A stretch of DNA of 64,000 nucleotides from Bartonella henselae str. Houston-1 (GCF_000046705.1 NC_005956.1:1116001-1180000), one strand, 5' to 3'; positions 1-11,979 are shown, counted from the first letter of the stretch. Notes: generated by a model from the letters alone, not told the origin. Translations and numbers: made by a program.

Positions 1-639
1 AGAAAATGTGCATTTATAAATTTTTAACTGCACGGCAAATACAATTTCTGTAACTTAAATAGGATTTTAGTTATTGCAATATGACTACCATTAGAAATAA
101 ATTCAGCAATTTATAATCTTAACCGTTTGCATTTTCAAAACTGTAATTTTTTAAACTCCCTCAGTTTTATATCACCATAACTGAAACACCTTTTCCACTA
201 TAAAATACTGCGGACTTTTTAATACACAAACGAATAAGCTTCAATGATTTTATGTACAAATCAGTTATATTGATACCTTTTATTGAAACCTCACTATAGA
301 ACAATAAAAAAACATAAAATACCCCATAAAAATGCGATTTTCATACTTCTTTAAGGGTTCGCTAACTCCTCATTAATATTGTTGCTCTAAACAGTCATCA
401 TAAACAGAAAAAACTGTTTTTCTCCGGATCAGGTAGCGCGTACCGGAGGAACAGTTTCTGTTTTGTATGACAATTACAGAGAGAATATTTACGCTTAAAT
501 TATACATCCACCCTTTAGAGCAATATAATTTTATTCTTTTGAAAAGCATTTCCCACTTCATAATTTTAGCAAAACTCTTTAATGCAAAAATAAAAAAACA
601 ACATGAAAAAAACAGACGCCATGCATTAGGATCAACGTC
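1..639. other. AT-rich left edge without a recognisable gene
   Basis: No open frame here has a ribosome binding site or familiar protein motif. The only clear structure is the inverted repeat at 405-460, listed separately. Short frames on both strands look like chance. Confidence 0.6.
405..460 (-). terminator. Imperfect inverted repeat, probable tgt terminator
   Basis: Read on the minus strand, arms AACTGTTCCTCCGG and CCGGAGAAAAACAGTT flank a 15-base loop and run into TTTT. The arms pair except for a small internal loop. It lies about 180 bases beyond the tgt stop, so it is the likely end of the tgt transcript. On the plus strand a weaker T-run also follows, so it could act in both directions. 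Confidence 0.6.
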
Positions 640-1758
640 TTATCGTCCTTTCGTCCATAAAGCACGGGTTTCAGCACAAAAATCAGCATAACATCCTTCT
701 TCAATGGCATCACGAATTCCTTGCATAAGCTGCTGATAGTAAAAAAGATTATTCCAAGTTAACAACATACCACCAAGAGATTCGCCAGATCTAATCAAAT
801 GATGCAAATAAGCACAACTATAATCATTTGCCGCAGGACAAAGTGACTGCGGATCAAGAGGATGTGGGTCCTCTGCATAACGCGCATTGCGCAAATTAAT
901 TCTCCCAAAGCGCGTAAAAGCTAAACCATGGCGCCCTGCACGTGTCGGCATAACACAATCAAACATATCAATACCACGAGCAACACTTTGTAAAATATCA
1001 TCAGGTGTACCAACCCCCATGAGATAACGTGGCTTATCCTCTGGCAAAATTGGACAAGTAACATCCAATACAGCTGTCATAACATTCTGCGGTTCACCAA
1101 CTGCCAACCCTCCAATAGCATAGCCTTTTAAACCCATCTCTTTCAATGCTTGGGCAGACCGTTCACGCATTTTCATATTATCACCGCCTTGAACAATACC
1201 AAACAATGCTTTATCTGGCTGATCACCAAAAGCTGTTTTACAACGCTGCGCCCACCGCAATGAAAGTTCCATAGCAGATTCTACTTCTTTTTCACTTGCA
1301 GGTAATGCAATACATTGATCTAGCTGCATCTGTATATCAGAGTTAAGAAGCCCTTGAATCTCAATAGAACGCTCTGGACTCATTTCATAATACGCTCCAT
1401 TAATATAAGAGCGAAAAATCACGCTTTGTTCGGTAATTTTACGGATTCCCGCCAGCGACATAACCTGAAATCCACCAGAATCCGTTAAAATAGGTCCATG
1501 CCAACGTGAAAAATGATGTAAGCCCCCTAAACGCGCAACACACTCAGCTCCTGGACGCAGCATTAAATGATAAGTATTACCCAAAATGATATCTGCTCCA
1601 AGAGCACGTATTTGATCCATATACATAGCTTTAACGGTTCCAGCCGTTCCAACAGGCATAAATGCCGGTGTACGAATACACCCACGTCCCGTTATAATTT
1701 CGCCTCGACGTGCAGACCCATCTTGAGCAATTTTTCTATAATGAAATGTCTTTATCAT
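640..1758 (-). CDS. tgt: tRNA-guanine transglycosylase (queuine tRNA-ribosyltransferase)
   Basis: Exchanges guanine-34 of GUN-anticodon tRNAs (Tyr, His, Asn, Asp) for preQ1, the step that inserts the queuosine precursor. The 372-residue length is normal. Seen: the active-site aspartate in TDSGGFQ (D93), the nucleophile in MFDCVMPTR (D267) and the GGLAVGE loop (about 216-222). Odd: the zinc site, normally C-x-C-x2-C plus a distal His, reads S305-L-C307-P-A-A310, and the His position is N336, so only one ligand remains. The usual D-E-C triad near 147 reads DQC. A GTG lies one codon upstream; ATG at 1758 is chosen. The queA gene expected just upstream is a pseudogene. Confidence 0.93.
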   Translation of the reverse strand: MIKTFHYRKIAQDGSARRGEIITGRGCIRTPAFMPVGTAGTVKAMYMDQIRALGADIILGNTYHLMLRPGAECVARLGGLHHFSRWHGPILTDSGGFQVMSLAGIRKITEQSVIFRSYINGAYYEMSPERSIEIQGLLNSDIQMQLDQCIALPASEKEVESAMELSLRWAQRCKTAFGDQPDKALFGIVQGGDNMKMRERSAQALKEMGLKGYAIGGLAVGEPQNVMTAVLDVTCPILPEDKPRYLMGVGTPDDILQSVARGIDMFDCVMPTRAGRHGLAFTRFGRINLRNARYAEDPHPLDPQSLCPAANDYSCAYLHHLIRSGESLGGMLLTWNNLFYYQQLMQGIRDAIEEGCYADFCAETRALWTKGR

Positions 1759-2858
1759 CACTCTCGTCTTTTCGCTTCCATAAATCCATATTGTTATAAG
1801 AAAGAAAAGCTATACCTCTCTTACCAGCAACAGCATAAACTTTATGGATTGATTCTTTATTTGCTAAATAGTGTCACTAGCATAAAAAAATTAAACAAGA
1901 TAAAGAAAGTTCTGTTATCAAGCGATGAGCACAATCAAAGCGATAATCTCATTTCTCAGAAGGAACCTGACAACATAACACCTCAAGAGACTACGCTCAC
2001 TTACCATAATTTTAAATAATTTTGAAACTACTTTTCAACAATAACGACCCTATTCCCATACACTTTAACTACCAACAATGTCTAAAGAATTTTGCATTAA
2101 TAGAAGGAACTCTAAATATCGAGTATAGCCTCAGATAGGTTTCACTTTTACAGATAAAAAAATTGCGCTTATATATACATGTAAATAGCCTAAAGCTATC
2201 CAGTGATCTCCTAATAAAATGCAAATTGTTAGAGAATGCTTTGTCACTTTTTTACAAGTAAAAAGAACTTCACATTTTTACCTTCAATACCTAAACACAC
2301 TGTGACCACAATATGAGAGCAGCAATATATTTACGTTGAAAAAGCACATCATAGCTAAACATCAAGAGTATATCTTATTGCTATACCCCAATGACCTTAT
2401 ATCGTTTAAATGAATATTTGCCTTCATCAAAAATCTTCAAAAAAGCATAGATACGAAAATCTTCTCCTATCTACTTTCAAGAAACACAAAGCAAAACCAT
2501 CCTTGCATCCAGGCAATGTACCCAATGCAAAATATTACACTCGATAAGTACTTTCTAAATTCCATTTACATAAAAACGGTCAACGCAAATCAACGCACTA
2601 GAAATATAAAAATAGCTATAAAAAGCAATGAATCCTATAATCTTTATTGTGGAACGGGCTAATCGCACCTAAATTACAAACAAGCAGTACTACGTAAACA
2701 CTCAATCTTATGAATACTCTCTTATAAGTAAATGATAGATGCCAACAATGGGAAAGCATCATAAACTCGTCGCCTGTAAAAAACAAAGCCTAATACTAAA
2801 AAAAGCAAATAACAACTGAAGTTTTTTATAGATTAAAGTTACGAAAATTTTTCTTCAT
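1736..2858 (-). pseudogene. queA: queA remnant (S-adenosylmethionine:tRNA ribosyltransferase-isomerase)
   Basis: This gap has the length of one queA gene and sits where Rhizobiales carry queA, between ppiB and tgt. Reading the minus strand and changing frame as needed, QueA-like pieces appear in order. MKKNFRNFNL followed by a stop (from 2858) resembles the family start. LLVCNLGAIS (2687-2655) resembles LLVFNDTRVIP. YRFDCAHRLITEL (about 1947-1909) resembles YRF-x-C-VDGLITNF. FMLVTLFS (about 1889-1863) resembles [23 protein letters not shown] (about 1840-1790) resembles the C-terminal helix. Multiple stops and frameshifts make it non-functional. The intact enzyme makes epoxyqueuosine from preQ1-tRNA. 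Boundaries are approximate, and the 3' end may overlap the start of tgt. Confidence 0.8.
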
Positions 2859-2921
2859 TGTGCTCAAGAGAACAATATCTTTACTTAGTGAGCTTACCGG
2901 TAGAAACCTATATAATTTACC

Positions 2922-3434
2922 CTATTCTATATCAGCAGCAATTGTAGCTTTAATGATTGCATCAGGATCTACAACAGGCTCACCGCGCTTAATTTGATCG
3001 ATATTTTCCATACCTTCAATAACTTGTCCCCATATAGAATATTGACGATCAAGCCAAGGAGCATTGGCAAAGCAAATAAAAAATTGCGAATTAGCAGAAT
3101 CTGGATTCTGACTGCGTGCCATAGAAACTGTACCACGCTTATGAGAAAGATTCGAAAACTCTGCTGTTAAATCAGGTTTTTCTGAACCTCCCATACCTGC
3201 ACGTGATAAATTAAATTTTTCACCGTCTTTTTTTCCAAATTGCACATCACCAGTTTGCGCCATAAAACCATCAATAACACGGTGAAAAATGACGTTATCA
3301 TAAGCACCTTCACGTACAAGCTCTTTAATACGTGCAACGTGACTAGGTGCTAAATCAGCAAAAAATTCAATAACAACTCTACCCTTCGTTGTTTCAAGAA
3401 TTAAAGTATTTTCTGGATCTTTAATTTCGGCCAT
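2922..3434 (-). CDS. ppiB: Cytoplasmic peptidyl-prolyl cis-trans isomerase (cyclophilin)
   Basis: Catalyses proline isomerisation during protein folding. The 170-residue protein is a single cyclophilin domain. Seen: [15 protein letters not shown] with the catalytic Arg, NSQFFICF, and a Trp in YSIWGQV. There is no signal peptide. The start at 3434 is set by AAAGGAG seven bases before ATG; a longer frame upstream would overlap the preceding cyclophilin. The gene forms a pair with the exported paralogue just upstream and probably belongs to the coaD transcript. Confidence 0.93.
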   Translation of the reverse strand: MAEIKDPENTLILETTKGRVVIEFFADLAPSHVARIKELVREGAYDNVIFHRVIDGFMAQTGDVQFGKKDGEKFNLSRAGMGGSEKPDLTAEFSNLSHKRGTVSMARSQNPDSANSQFFICFANAPWLDRQYSIWGQVIEGMENIDQIKRGEPVVDPDAIIKATIAADIE

Positions 3435-3456
3435 ATAGTTAAACTCCTTTGGCTCA

Positions 3457-4029
3457 TCACTTAGCTTGTAAAGTGGCAGCATTAATAACATCAGGATTTG
3501 TCAAAGATCCATTATTACTTGTGGTACCTTTTTTAATTTTATCAACAACATCCATTCCCTTTATCACCTCTCCCACAACAGTATACTGACCATTTAAAAA
3601 AGCAGCATCACTAAAACAAATAAAGAATTGAGAATTAGCGGAATTTGGATCTTGGGAACGTGCCATCCCAACAGTGCCACGCTTAAACGGCTCCTTTGAA
3701 AATTCCGCCGGTATATTGGGATAATTGGAACGTCCCATACCAATGCGTTTAGGATCAAAATCTACACTGCCCTTTTTTCCAAATTGCACATCACCAGTCT
3801 GCGCCATAAAACCAGGAATGACACGGTGAAATACAACATTGTTATAAGCACCTTCCTTAGTTAACTTCTTGATTTGTGCAACATGCTTTGGTGCTAGATC
3901 AGAACGAAGACGAATAACTACATCACCATTTTTGAGAGATAAAACAAGAACGTTAGAATCATCTGCTACAGCACTCAAGGAAAAAAAGCAAAAAAAGCAT
4001 ATTAAAACACTAAGAACTCTAAGAGACAC
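3457..4029 (-). CDS. Exported peptidyl-prolyl cis-trans isomerase (cyclophilin)
   Basis: A 190-residue cyclophilin beginning with a hydrophobic signal peptide ([14 protein letters not shown], cleavage about residue 22), so it should fold proteins in the periplasm. Seen: [15 protein letters not shown] and NSQFFICF. Compared with its neighbour, the active-site loop Trp is replaced (QYTVVGEV). The start is a GTG at 4029 with GGGGG seven bases upstream; another GTG at 4035 is too close to that site. The 5' end overlaps the coaD stop, implying translational coupling. The pair probably arose by tandem duplication. Confidence 0.9.
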
Positions 4030-4537
4030 AATCACTCCCCCTTGAAGATTGAAATTTTAAATGCAAAGCTCTAGCAACATTCGCAGGCACAAAAGGTGCC
4101 ACATCACCTCCCATAGAGGCAATCTGTCGTACCAATGTAGAAGTTATTACACGCCCCAAAACGCCTGCCGGCAAAAAAACAGTTTGCAATTCAGGAGCCA
4201 TGAGACCATTCATCCCCGCCATTTGCATTTCATAATCAAGATCAGTGCCATCACGTAATCCGCGAATAAGAAAAGAAGCACCAATTTCCCGAGCCTTATC
4301 AATCAAAAGAGTCTCAAACGAAATAACCTGTAACCGATCAGACCCCATATTTAACAACTCTTTTCCTGCCTGAGTAATTAAATCAACACGCTCTTCAAAA
4401 CTAAAAAGTGATTCTTTTTTAGCCTGTATACCTATAGCCACAATCACCTTGTCAGCCAAAACGAAACTGGCTTTTAAAATATCAAGATGACCATTTGTAA
4501 GAGGATCGAAGGAACCTGCATAAAGAGCAATTTTCAT
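4019..4537 (-). CDS. coaD: Phosphopantetheine adenylyltransferase
   Basis: Joins ATP and 4'-phosphopantetheine to give dephospho-CoA, the fourth step from pantothenate to CoA. The 172-residue length is typical. Seen: the N-terminal nucleotidyltransferase motif [11 protein letters not shown], the [12 protein letters not shown] segment and the C-terminal ISSTLVR-like motif (ITSTLVRQ). ATG at 4537 places the first strand MKIALYAG at residue 1; an upstream in-frame start adds five residues. It lies 24 bases after gyrA and overlaps the exported cyclophilin. Confidence 0.95.
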
Positions 4538-4561
4538 CATTTCAATCCGCACTCTTAAAAA

Positions 4562-7357
4562 TTATTTTCCTTCGCTCAAATCAATCATCTCAGAATCATC
4601 AACCGCCTCGGAACATTTTTCAGTTTCATCATCTAATTGGTTATCATCATCTTCGGATTCAGAAATACGCTCAACTGATACAACTTTTTCACCTTCAGCT
4701 GTATTGAAAATTGTCACCCCCTTAGTTGAACGACCAGCTATACGAATACCCTCCACAGGAACGCGAATAAGCTGTCCACCATCTGAGACCAACATAATTT
4801 GATCTTGGGCCTTCACCGGAAAAGCCGCTACTAATTTACCAATTTCAGCTGTCTTAGATGGATCTGTGGCACGAATCCCTTTCCCACCACGTCCTGAAAT
4901 CCGAAATTCATATGAGGAAGATCGTTTTCCATAACCAAATTCACTTACCGTTAAAAGCATCTGTTCACGCGCATGAAGTTCTAAATAGCGACCCTCTGTC
5001 AACTCTGTGTCGACTGCCTCATCTTCCTCATCAAGAGTTACAAGATCCTCAGCATCAGAACCAGCAGCACGCCGTTCATTAATCACACGTTTAATATAGG
5101 CAGAACGCTCAACAGACGTTGCTTCAACATGTTCTAAGATTGTCATTGAAATGACTTTATCATCGTTAGCCAAATTGATACCACGGACTCCCACCGAATT
5201 CCGGCCTGCAAAAACACGAACCTCAACGACCGGGAAACGAATACATTGTCCCTTAGCAGTTGTTAGAACGACATCATGACGTTCTGTACAAGTTTCGACA
5301 GAGAGAATTTCATCTTCTTCATCAAGTTTCATGGCAATTTTGCCATTGCGATTAATCTGAACGAAATCCGATAATTTATTACGACGCACAGTTCCACGCG
5401 TAGTTGCGAACATCACATCCAATGCACTCCAACGGGCTTCATCTTCTGGCAAGGGCATAATCGTCGTTATGCGCTCACCTTGCTGTAAGGGAAGCATATT
5501 GATCAGAGCTCGTCCACGCGATTGCGGCGTACCAAGTGGCAAACGCCAAACTTTTTCTTTATAAACGATTCCACGCGTTGAAAAGAAAAGAACCGGTGTA
5601 TGGGTATTAACCACAAATAAACGCGTTACAAAATCCTCATCCTTGGTAGACATACCAGAACGCCCCTTACCACCGCGCCGTTGCGCACGGTATGTACTAA
5701 GAGGTACCCGCTTAATATATCCACTATGACTCACCGTGACCACCATATCTTCTGGTGCAATCAGATCTTCACAATCCATCTCAGCGCTACCAAAACCAAA
5801 TACGGTACGCCGAGGGGTTGCAAAAGCCTCACGAAGAACATTAAGTTCATCTTTAATAATGCTCATAATACGTGAACGGGATGCCAAAATATGAAGATAA
5901 TCGGTAATATCCACTCCAATTTTATTCAATTCATCAGCAATTTCATCACGTCCAAGCGCTGTTAATCTTTGCAAACGCAATTCTAAAATAGCACGCGCCT
6001 GTTCTTCAGATAAATTGTAAGTATTATCGGCATGGATAATATGACGAGGATCATCAATAAGTTTAATCAAAGGTGCCACATCAGCAGCCGGCCAGCGCCT
6101 CTCCATTAACTTTATACGGGCTGTCTGTGGATCAGGTGCCTTGCGAATGAGCGCTATAATTTCATCAATATTGGCAACAGCAAGTGCAAGACCGACCAAA
6201 ACATGCGCACGCTCGCGTGCTTTACGTAAAAGATATTTTGTTCTTCGACTAACAACTTCTTCCCGAAAAGAAACAAATGCACGCAGCATATCAAGCAACG
6301 TCATCTGTTCAGGTTTTCCACCGTTCAACGCCACCATATTACAACCAAAGGAAGTTTGCAGCGGCGTATAACGATACAATTGATTCAAAACAACATCCGC
6401 GATAACATCTCTCTTAAGCTCAATAACGACGCGATATCCATCACGATCAGACTCATCACGCAAATCAGAAATTCCTTCGATACGTTTATCACGCACCAAT
6501 TCGGCCATTTTCTCAATCATTGTTGCTTTATTAACTTGATAAGGGATTTCGCTTACAATGATTGCCTGCCGACCATTGCGAGTTTCTTCAATATCAACCT
6601 TAGCACGCATAATAATTGAACCACGTCCCGTTTCATAAGCAGAACGAACACCGGAATGACCAAGAATAATACCACCCGTGGGAAAATCAGGACCAGGAAT
6701 GATTTCAATGATTTTATCAAGCGTTATATCGGGATTATCAATCAAGGCGATACAAGCATCAAGGACCTCACCAAGATTATGGGGAGGAATATTGGTTGCC
6801 ATTCCCACGGCAATACCCCCTGATCCATTGACCAAAAGATTAGGGAAACGTGCTGGTAAGACTACCGGTTCACGCTCACGTCCATCATAATTATCCTGAA
6901 AATCAACAGTATCTTTATCAATATCAGCGAGAAGCTCTTCGGAAACTTTTTCTAAACGACATTCCGTATAGCGCATCGCCGCAGGGGGATCACCATCAAC
7001 AGAACCAAAATTTCCTTGACCATCAATCAATGGATTCCGTAAAGAAAAATCCTGTGCCATACGCACCAAAGCATCGTAAATCGAAGCATCTCCATGAGGA
7101 TGAAATTTCCCCATAACTTCACCAACAACACCTGCAGACTTACGATAAGGCTTATTGAAAGAAAGCCCCATCTCATTCATAGCATGAAGAATACGCCGAT
7201 GAACAGGCTTAAGACCATCACGGACATCAGGAAGAGCGCGCGAAACAATCACGCTCATCGCATAATCGAGATAGGAGCGTTGCATTTCATCAATAATACT
7301 AACTGGTTCAATACCGGCCATTACATCGCGTTCTGGATGCGGGTTTAGATCTGTCAC
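4562..7357 (-). CDS. gyrA: DNA gyrase subunit A
   Basis: Breaks and rejoins DNA in the gyrase A2B2 complex to introduce negative supercoils. Seen: catalytic Tyr130 in AMRYTE, the quinolone-resistance region [10 protein letters not shown] (residues 87-95) and the GyrA box QRRGGKG. Residue 91, the counterpart of E. coli Ser83, is Ala, while Asp95 is kept. The C-terminal beta-pinwheel carries an acidic insertion (around [12 protein letters not shown]) and an acidic tail. The start is GTG at 7357 with a weak ribosome site; an ATG 12 codons later is possible. The 931-residue length suits alphaproteobacterial GyrA. Confidence 0.97.
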   Translation of the reverse strand: MTDLNPHPERDVMAGIEPVSIIDEMQRSYLDYAMSVIVSRALPDVRDGLKPVHRRILHAMNEMGLSFNKPYRKSAGVVGEVMGKFHPHGDASIYDALVRMAQDFSLRNPLIDGQGNFGSVDGDPPAAMRYTECRLEKVSEELLADIDKDTVDFQDNYDGREREPVVLPARFPNLLVNGSGGIAVGMATNIPPHNLGEVLDACIALIDNPDITLDKIIEIIPGPDFPTGGIILGHSGVRSAYETGRGSIIMRAKVDIEETRNGRQAIIVSEIPYQVNKATMIEKMAELVRDKRIEGISDLRDESDRDGYRVVIELKRDVIADVVLNQLYRYTPLQTSFGCNMVALNGGKPEQMTLLDMLRAFVSFREEVVSRRTKYLLRKARERAHVLVGLALAVANIDEIIALIRKAPDPQTARIKLMERRWPAADVAPLIKLIDDPRHIIHADNTYNLSEEQARAILELRLQRLTALGRDEIADELNKIGVDITDYLHILASRSRIMSIIKDELNVLREAFATPRRTVFGFGSAEMDCEDLIAPEDMVVTVSHSGYIKRVPLSTYRAQRRGGKGRSGMSTKDEDFVTRLFVVNTHTPVLFFSTRGIVYKEKVWRLPLGTPQSRGRALINMLPLQQGERITTIMPLPEDEARWSALDVMFATTRGTVRRNKLSDFVQINRNGKIAMKLDEEDEILSVETCTERHDVVLTTAKGQCIRFPVVEVRVFAGRNSVGVRGINLANDDKVISMTILEHVEATSVERSAYIKRVINERRAAGSDAEDLVTLDEEDEAVDTELTEGRYLELHAREQMLLTVSEFGYGKRSSSYEFRISGRGGKGIRATDPSKTAEIGKLVAAFPVKAQDQIMLVSDGGQLIRVPVEGIRIAGRSTKGVTIFNTAEGEKVVSVERISESEDDDNQLDDETEKCSEAVDDSEMIDLSEGK

Positions 7358-7589
7358 AGCTTTAGACTTTCAAAAGGAATCACTTTACTCTTTGTATAGC
7401 GAAAAATACACTAAAACGCTAATTTCCCCTACAACAGAGAGGAAATTTAACAATAAAATCTTCAACATTTTATTTATGTTAAAAATCACCGATAAAATCA
7501 ACAGTATCTAATTTTTTGAACGTAAAAAACCTCACAAAAACAACTAAAAAGATACGAAGAGCAAGAATAAGAGCACTTATTAAGAATCA

Positions 7590-8108
7590 TTAAAAAGGTA
7601 CGTCATCATCTAATTTGTGTGAAAAGCTTTCTCCTAATTGACTGTTGTTGGAACCAAAAACATCTCTCTGATTTGCGCTATTATCGCCAAAACCAACACT
7701 GCTATAAGCACCGCTTGACTGATTTGCTCCTTGCATTTGTTCTCCCCCCGCTGCAGCGCGCCCATCAAGCATTTGTAACTCACCGCGGTATTTTTGCAAA
7801 ACAATCTCTGTTGTATAACGATCATTACCATTTTGATCTTGCCATTTACGCGTCTGCAACTGACCTTCAATGTAGATCTTACTACCTTTTTTTAAATATT
7901 GCTCTACAACTTTAACAAGATTTTCGTTAAAAATAACGATATTATGCCATTCTGTGCGCTCTTTACGCTCATTTGTATTACGATCACGCCAACTCTCTGA
8001 AGTCGCAATACGCAAATTTGCCACTTGATCACCAGAATTCAAACGGCGAATTTCAGGATCAGCGCCAAGATTACCAATCAAAATAACTTTATTAAGGCTA
8101 CCAGCCAT
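7590..8108 (-). CDS. ssb: Single-stranded DNA-binding protein
   Basis: Coats single-stranded DNA in replication, repair and recombination. The 172-residue protein has an OB fold over about residues 1-110 ([15 protein letters not shown], then [16 protein letters not shown]), a Gln/Ser/Gly-rich linker, and the acidic tip DDDVPF that recruits partner proteins. GGAG eight bases before the ATG supports the start. Codons for about VVEQY to IVLQKY are duplicated in degraded form upstream of the gene. Confidence 0.96.
   Translation of the reverse strand: MAGSLNKVILIGNLGADPEIRRLNSGDQVANLRIATSESWRDRNTNERKERTEWHNIVIFNENLVKVVEQYLKKGSKIYIEGQLQTRKWQDQNGNDRYTTEIVLQKYRGELQMLDGRAAAGGEQMQGANQSSGAYSSVGFGDNSANQRDVFGSNNSQLGESFSHKLDDDVPF
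7793..7909. repeat. Direct repeat, copy A (inside ssb)
   Basis: This 117-base part of the ssb coding region has a diverged second copy at 8132-8253 in the same orientation. The first stretch, TTTGCAAAACAATCTCTG, matches copy B with one change, followed by 19 identical bases (TTGTATAACGATCATTAC...). Confidence 0.85.
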
Positions 8109-8131
8109 CTTATAAACTCCAAAGTCTTAAA

Positions 8132-8253
8132 TTTGCAAAACAATTTCTGTTGTATAACGATCATTACTATCTTAATCTTACCATTTACCTATCTACATTT
8201 GCAATTGGCCTCAATGTGGATCTTGCTACCCTTTTTAAAATATTGTATCGTGT
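8132..8253. repeat. Direct repeat, copy B (ssb fragment between ssb and uvrA)
   Basis: A degraded duplicate of the internal ssb segment lying just upstream of the ssb start, roughly 340 bases from its parent. It has about 20 substitutions and small indels, so it cannot encode a useful peptide. The rest of the 8109-8448 gap holds the promoters of the divergent ssb and uvrA genes; I cannot place them with confidence. Confidence 0.85.
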
Positions 8254-8448
8254 AATTATAGCAAAAGATGATAACAACGCATAGTTTATTTCATCATCAG
8301 AAAGTAAAAAGCTAATTCCTTGGTTGTGTTTTCACAGAGCTTGTATTCTCTTGTTAAGTTAAAGCAATGAAACGCGTTGTAATTCTAAAGAAACAGTTTT
8401 ATTCCACTTTGGATGCTTAATTTTTGTCATCTATGCCAAGGATAAAAT

Positions 8449-11364
8449 ATGGCTTATCAAAAATACATCTCCATTCGCGGTGCACGTGAACATAACCTTA
8501 AAAATATTGATATAGACCTCCCTCGTAATAAACTGATTGTCATAACGGGACTTTCTGGATCAGGTAAATCGTCTTTAGCTTTTGATACAATTTACGCTGA
8601 AGGTCAACGCCGCTATGTTGAAAGCCTTTCTGCTTATGCACGCCAATTTCTGGAAATGATGCAAAAACCAGATGTTGACCGCATAGATGGTCTTTCTCCC
8701 GCCATCTCCATTGAACAAAAAACAACTAGCCGCAACCCTCGCTCAACGGTAGGAACCGTCACTGAAATCCACGACTATATGCGCCTTCTCTTTGCCCGTA
8801 TCGGTATCCCTCATTCTCCCGCCACGGGACTTCCTATTGAAAGCCAAACTGTAAGCCAAATGGTTGATCAAATTATGGCCTTACCAGAAGATACGCGGAT
8901 TTTTATTATGGCCCCTCTCGTTCGAGGGAGAAAGGGAGAATATAAAAAAGAGTTAACGGAACTTTTAAAAAAAGGGTTTCAGCGTGCTAAAGTTGATGGA
9001 ATTTTCTATGAAATTCCTGATATTCCTTCTCTTGATAAAAAATATAAACATGACATAGATGTTGTGGTCGACCGCATTGTTGTGCGAGGTGACATTGCTG
9101 CTCGCTTAGCTGATAGTATAGAAACCTGTTTACAGCTAGCAGATGGGATTGCAGTTGTTGAGATGGCAGATCAACCTTTAGCACAAAAAGCAACCGCAAA
9201 GGAATCTGCTCATAAATCAAAAAATGAAACGCACAAACGGCTTATTTTCTCAGAAAAGTTTTCCTGTCCAATCTCTGGATTTTCTATCCCTGAAATTGAA
9301 CCACGGCTTTTTTCATTTAATAACCCTTTTGGGGCTTGTCCTAGTTGCGACGGACTTGGCACAAAAAAGGCAATTGACCCTAAAAAAATAGTACCAAATG
9401 AAGATCTCACCTTAGAAGCTGGAGCAATTGCTCCTTGGTCGAAATCAGCCTCATCCTCTCAGAGCCAAATCTTAGAGGCACTAGGTAAAATTTATGGATT
9501 CAAACTCACGGATAAATGGAACACACTCTCAAATGAAGCGCAACAAGCTATTCTCTATGGCATAAAAAGAAAGGAAATCCCCTTTGATAACAAAAGTGAT
9601 CCAAGCGCATACAAAACGATCCAATATTATGAAGGTATCATTCCCAATATGGAACGACGATGGAAAGAAACCGATTCTGCTTGGTCACGTGAAGAAATTG
9701 AACATTATATGTCCTCTTCGCTTTGTCCAGCCTGTCATGGTTATCGTTTAAAACCAGAAGCACTTGCTGTCAAAATCAACGGAAAACATATTGGACAAAT
9801 ATCAGAACTTTCAATTTTAAAAGCAGATGATTGGTTTGCCAATATTCATCAATATCTCACTGAAAAACAATGGAATATCGCAGTCCGCATTTTAAAAGAA
9901 ATTCGTGAACGCCTAGCTTTTTTAAATCATGTAGGACTTGAATATCTTAGCTTATCTCGCAATTCAGGCACACTTTCAGGTGGAGAAAGTCAACGGATTC
10001 GTTTAGCATCCCAGATTGGCTCTGGTCTTACAGGTGTCCTTTATATTTTAGATGAACCCTCTATCGGTTTACACCAACGCGATAATGAACGCCTTTTGAA
10101 GATGCTGCACCATCTACGTGATCTGGGCAACACAGTTATCGTTGTTGAACATGATGAGGATGCCATTCGCATAGCAGATCATGTAGTTGATATGGGGCCA
10201 GCAGCAGGTGTTCATGGTGGAGAAGTTATAGCGCAAGGGACACCGCAAGAAATTATAGAAAGTCCTTCTTCTCTCACAGGCCAATATCTTTCAGGAAAAA
10301 TGGCAGTTACCGTACCTGTTCAACGACGCAAAATATCAAAATCAAAAATATTGAAAATAATTGGGGCCAAGGGCAATAACCTCAAAAACATCAGTGCGAC
10401 CATCCCTCTTGGAACCTTCACGTGCATAACTGGTGTTTCAGGTGGAGGAAAATCAACATTCCTCATTGAAACTCTTTTCAAAGCTGCCTCACATCATATC
10501 ATGGGCACACATCAAAGTCCCGCAATCTATGATAAAATTGAGGGATTAGAATTTCTTGATAAGGTTATTGATATCAACCAATCACCTATTGGACGGACTC
10601 CGCGTTCTAATCCAGCGACCTATACAGGTGCCTTTACCCCAATCCGTGAGTGGTTTGCAGAACTTCCAGAATCAAAAGCCCGTGGTTATCAAGCCGGGCG
10701 TTTTTCATTTAATGTGAAGGGAGGACGCTGCGAAGCATGTCAGGGAGATGGAGTGATCAAAATTGAAATGCACTTTTTGCCTGATATCTACGTTACCTGC
10801 GATATATGCCAAGGAAAACGCTATAATCGAGAAACCCTAGAGATAAAATTTAAAGGAAAATCGATCGCCGATATTTTGGACATGACAATCGAAAAAGCAG
10901 AAGATTTTTTTCAAGCTGTTCCTAATATTCATAACAAAATGAAGACCCTCATGAAAGTCGGCCTTGGCTATATTAAAGTAGGACAACAAGCCACAACACT
11001 TTCTGGTGGTGAAGCTCAACGTGTAAAACTTGCCAAAGAACTTTCACGCAAAACAACAGGTCGTACACTCTACATTTTGGACGAACCAACAACGGGATTG
11101 CATTTTCACGATATTTCTAAACTTCTTGAAGTCCTACATGAACTTGTCGAGCAGGGGAATACAGTTGCCGTCATTGAACATAATCTTGAAGTTATAAAAA
11201 CAGCTGACTGGATTATTGATCTAGGACCAGAAGGTGGAGATCGCGGTGGTGAAATCGTTGCGATTGGACGACCTGAAGATATTATTAACGTTTCTGCTTC
11301 CTACACTGGAAAATTTCTGAAAGAAATTTTGCTGCGTCAACCTTTTATAAATCCGAATTCTTAA
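8449..11364 (+). CDS. uvrA: Excinuclease ABC subunit A
   Basis: DNA-damage recognition ATPase of nucleotide excision repair, loading UvrB. The 971-residue protein shows two ABC modules: Walker [10 protein letters not shown] (about 32-40) and GVSGGGKST (about 662-670), and signatures LSGGESQR (about 510) and LSGGEAQR (about 850). The second zinc module is seen as CEAC...CDIC (about 763-786). In the first, CPSC is present but the partner pair reads CPIS, which may be clade-normal. AAGGAT precedes the ATG. No GTTC-N7-GTTC LexA box lies upstream. Confidence 0.97.
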   Translation: MAYQKYISIRGAREHNLKNIDIDLPRNKLIVITGLSGSGKSSLAFDTIYAEGQRRYVESLSAYARQFLEMMQKPDVDRIDGLSPAISIEQKTTSRNPRSTVGTVTEIHDYMRLLFARIGIPHSPATGLPIESQTVSQMVDQIMALPEDTRIFIMAPLVRGRKGEYKKELTELLKKGFQRAKVDGIFYEIPDIPSLDKKYKHDIDVVVDRIVVRGDIAARLADSIETCLQLADGIAVVEMADQPLAQKATAKESAHKSKNETHKRLIFSEKFSCPISGFSIPEIEPRLFSFNNPFGACPSCDGLGTKKAIDPKKIVPNEDLTLEAGAIAPWSKSASSSQSQILEALGKIYGFKLTDKWNTLSNEAQQAILYGIKRKEIPFDNKSDPSAYKTIQYYEGIIPNMERRWKETDSAWSREEIEHYMSSSLCPACHGYRLKPEALAVKINGKHIGQISELSILKADDWFANIHQYLTEKQWNIAVRILKEIRERLAFLNHVGLEYLSLSRNSGTLSGGESQRIRLASQIGSGLTGVLYILDEPSIGLHQRDNERLLKMLHHLRDLGNTVIVVEHDEDAIRIADHVVDMGPAAGVHGGEVIAQGTPQEIIESPSSLTGQYLSGKMAVTVPVQRRKISKSKILKIIGAKGNNLKNISATIPLGTFTCITGVSGGGKSTFLIETLFKAASHHIMGTHQSPAIYDKIEGLEFLDKVIDINQSPIGRTPRSNPATYTGAFTPIREWFAELPESKARGYQAGRFSFNVKGGRCEACQGDGVIKIEMHFLPDIYVTCDICQGKRYNRETLEIKFKGKSIADILDMTIEKAEDFFQAVPNIHNKMKTLMKVGLGYIKVGQQATTLSGGEAQRVKLAKELSRKTTGRTLYILDEPTTGLHFHDISKLLEVLHELVEQGNTVAVIEHNLEVIKTADWIIDLGPEGGDRGGEIVAIGRPEDIINVSASYTGKFLKEILLRQPFINPNS

Positions 11365-11598
11365 AAAGTCTGCAAATTATGAAATACATAATAGAACAGT
11401 AAAAAAGAAAACCAAATATTTTTTATTTTATCATTTTGATTCTTTATACCCCTCAAAGCGTTTTCCTTATAAAATAATAGCATTTTATTCTATGCTTTAA
11501 AGGAATCTTCCTTCCCAAAATATACCGTGACATAATTTTTGAATTTTCCGTGTAGAAAGTATCTTTTAACATATCTCATAGTTGTCAATATAATGTAG

Positions 11599-11979
<381 letters not shown>

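Noticed and set aside
467..691. 74-codon plus-strand frame in the left edge
   Set aside because: It overlaps the 3' end of tgt antisense and has no ribosome site or motif.
1567..2019. 150-codon plus-strand frame across the tgt start
   Set aside because: It runs antisense to tgt and into the queA ruin, has no ribosome site, and its composition (His/Ser/Tyr-rich) looks like a shadow frame.
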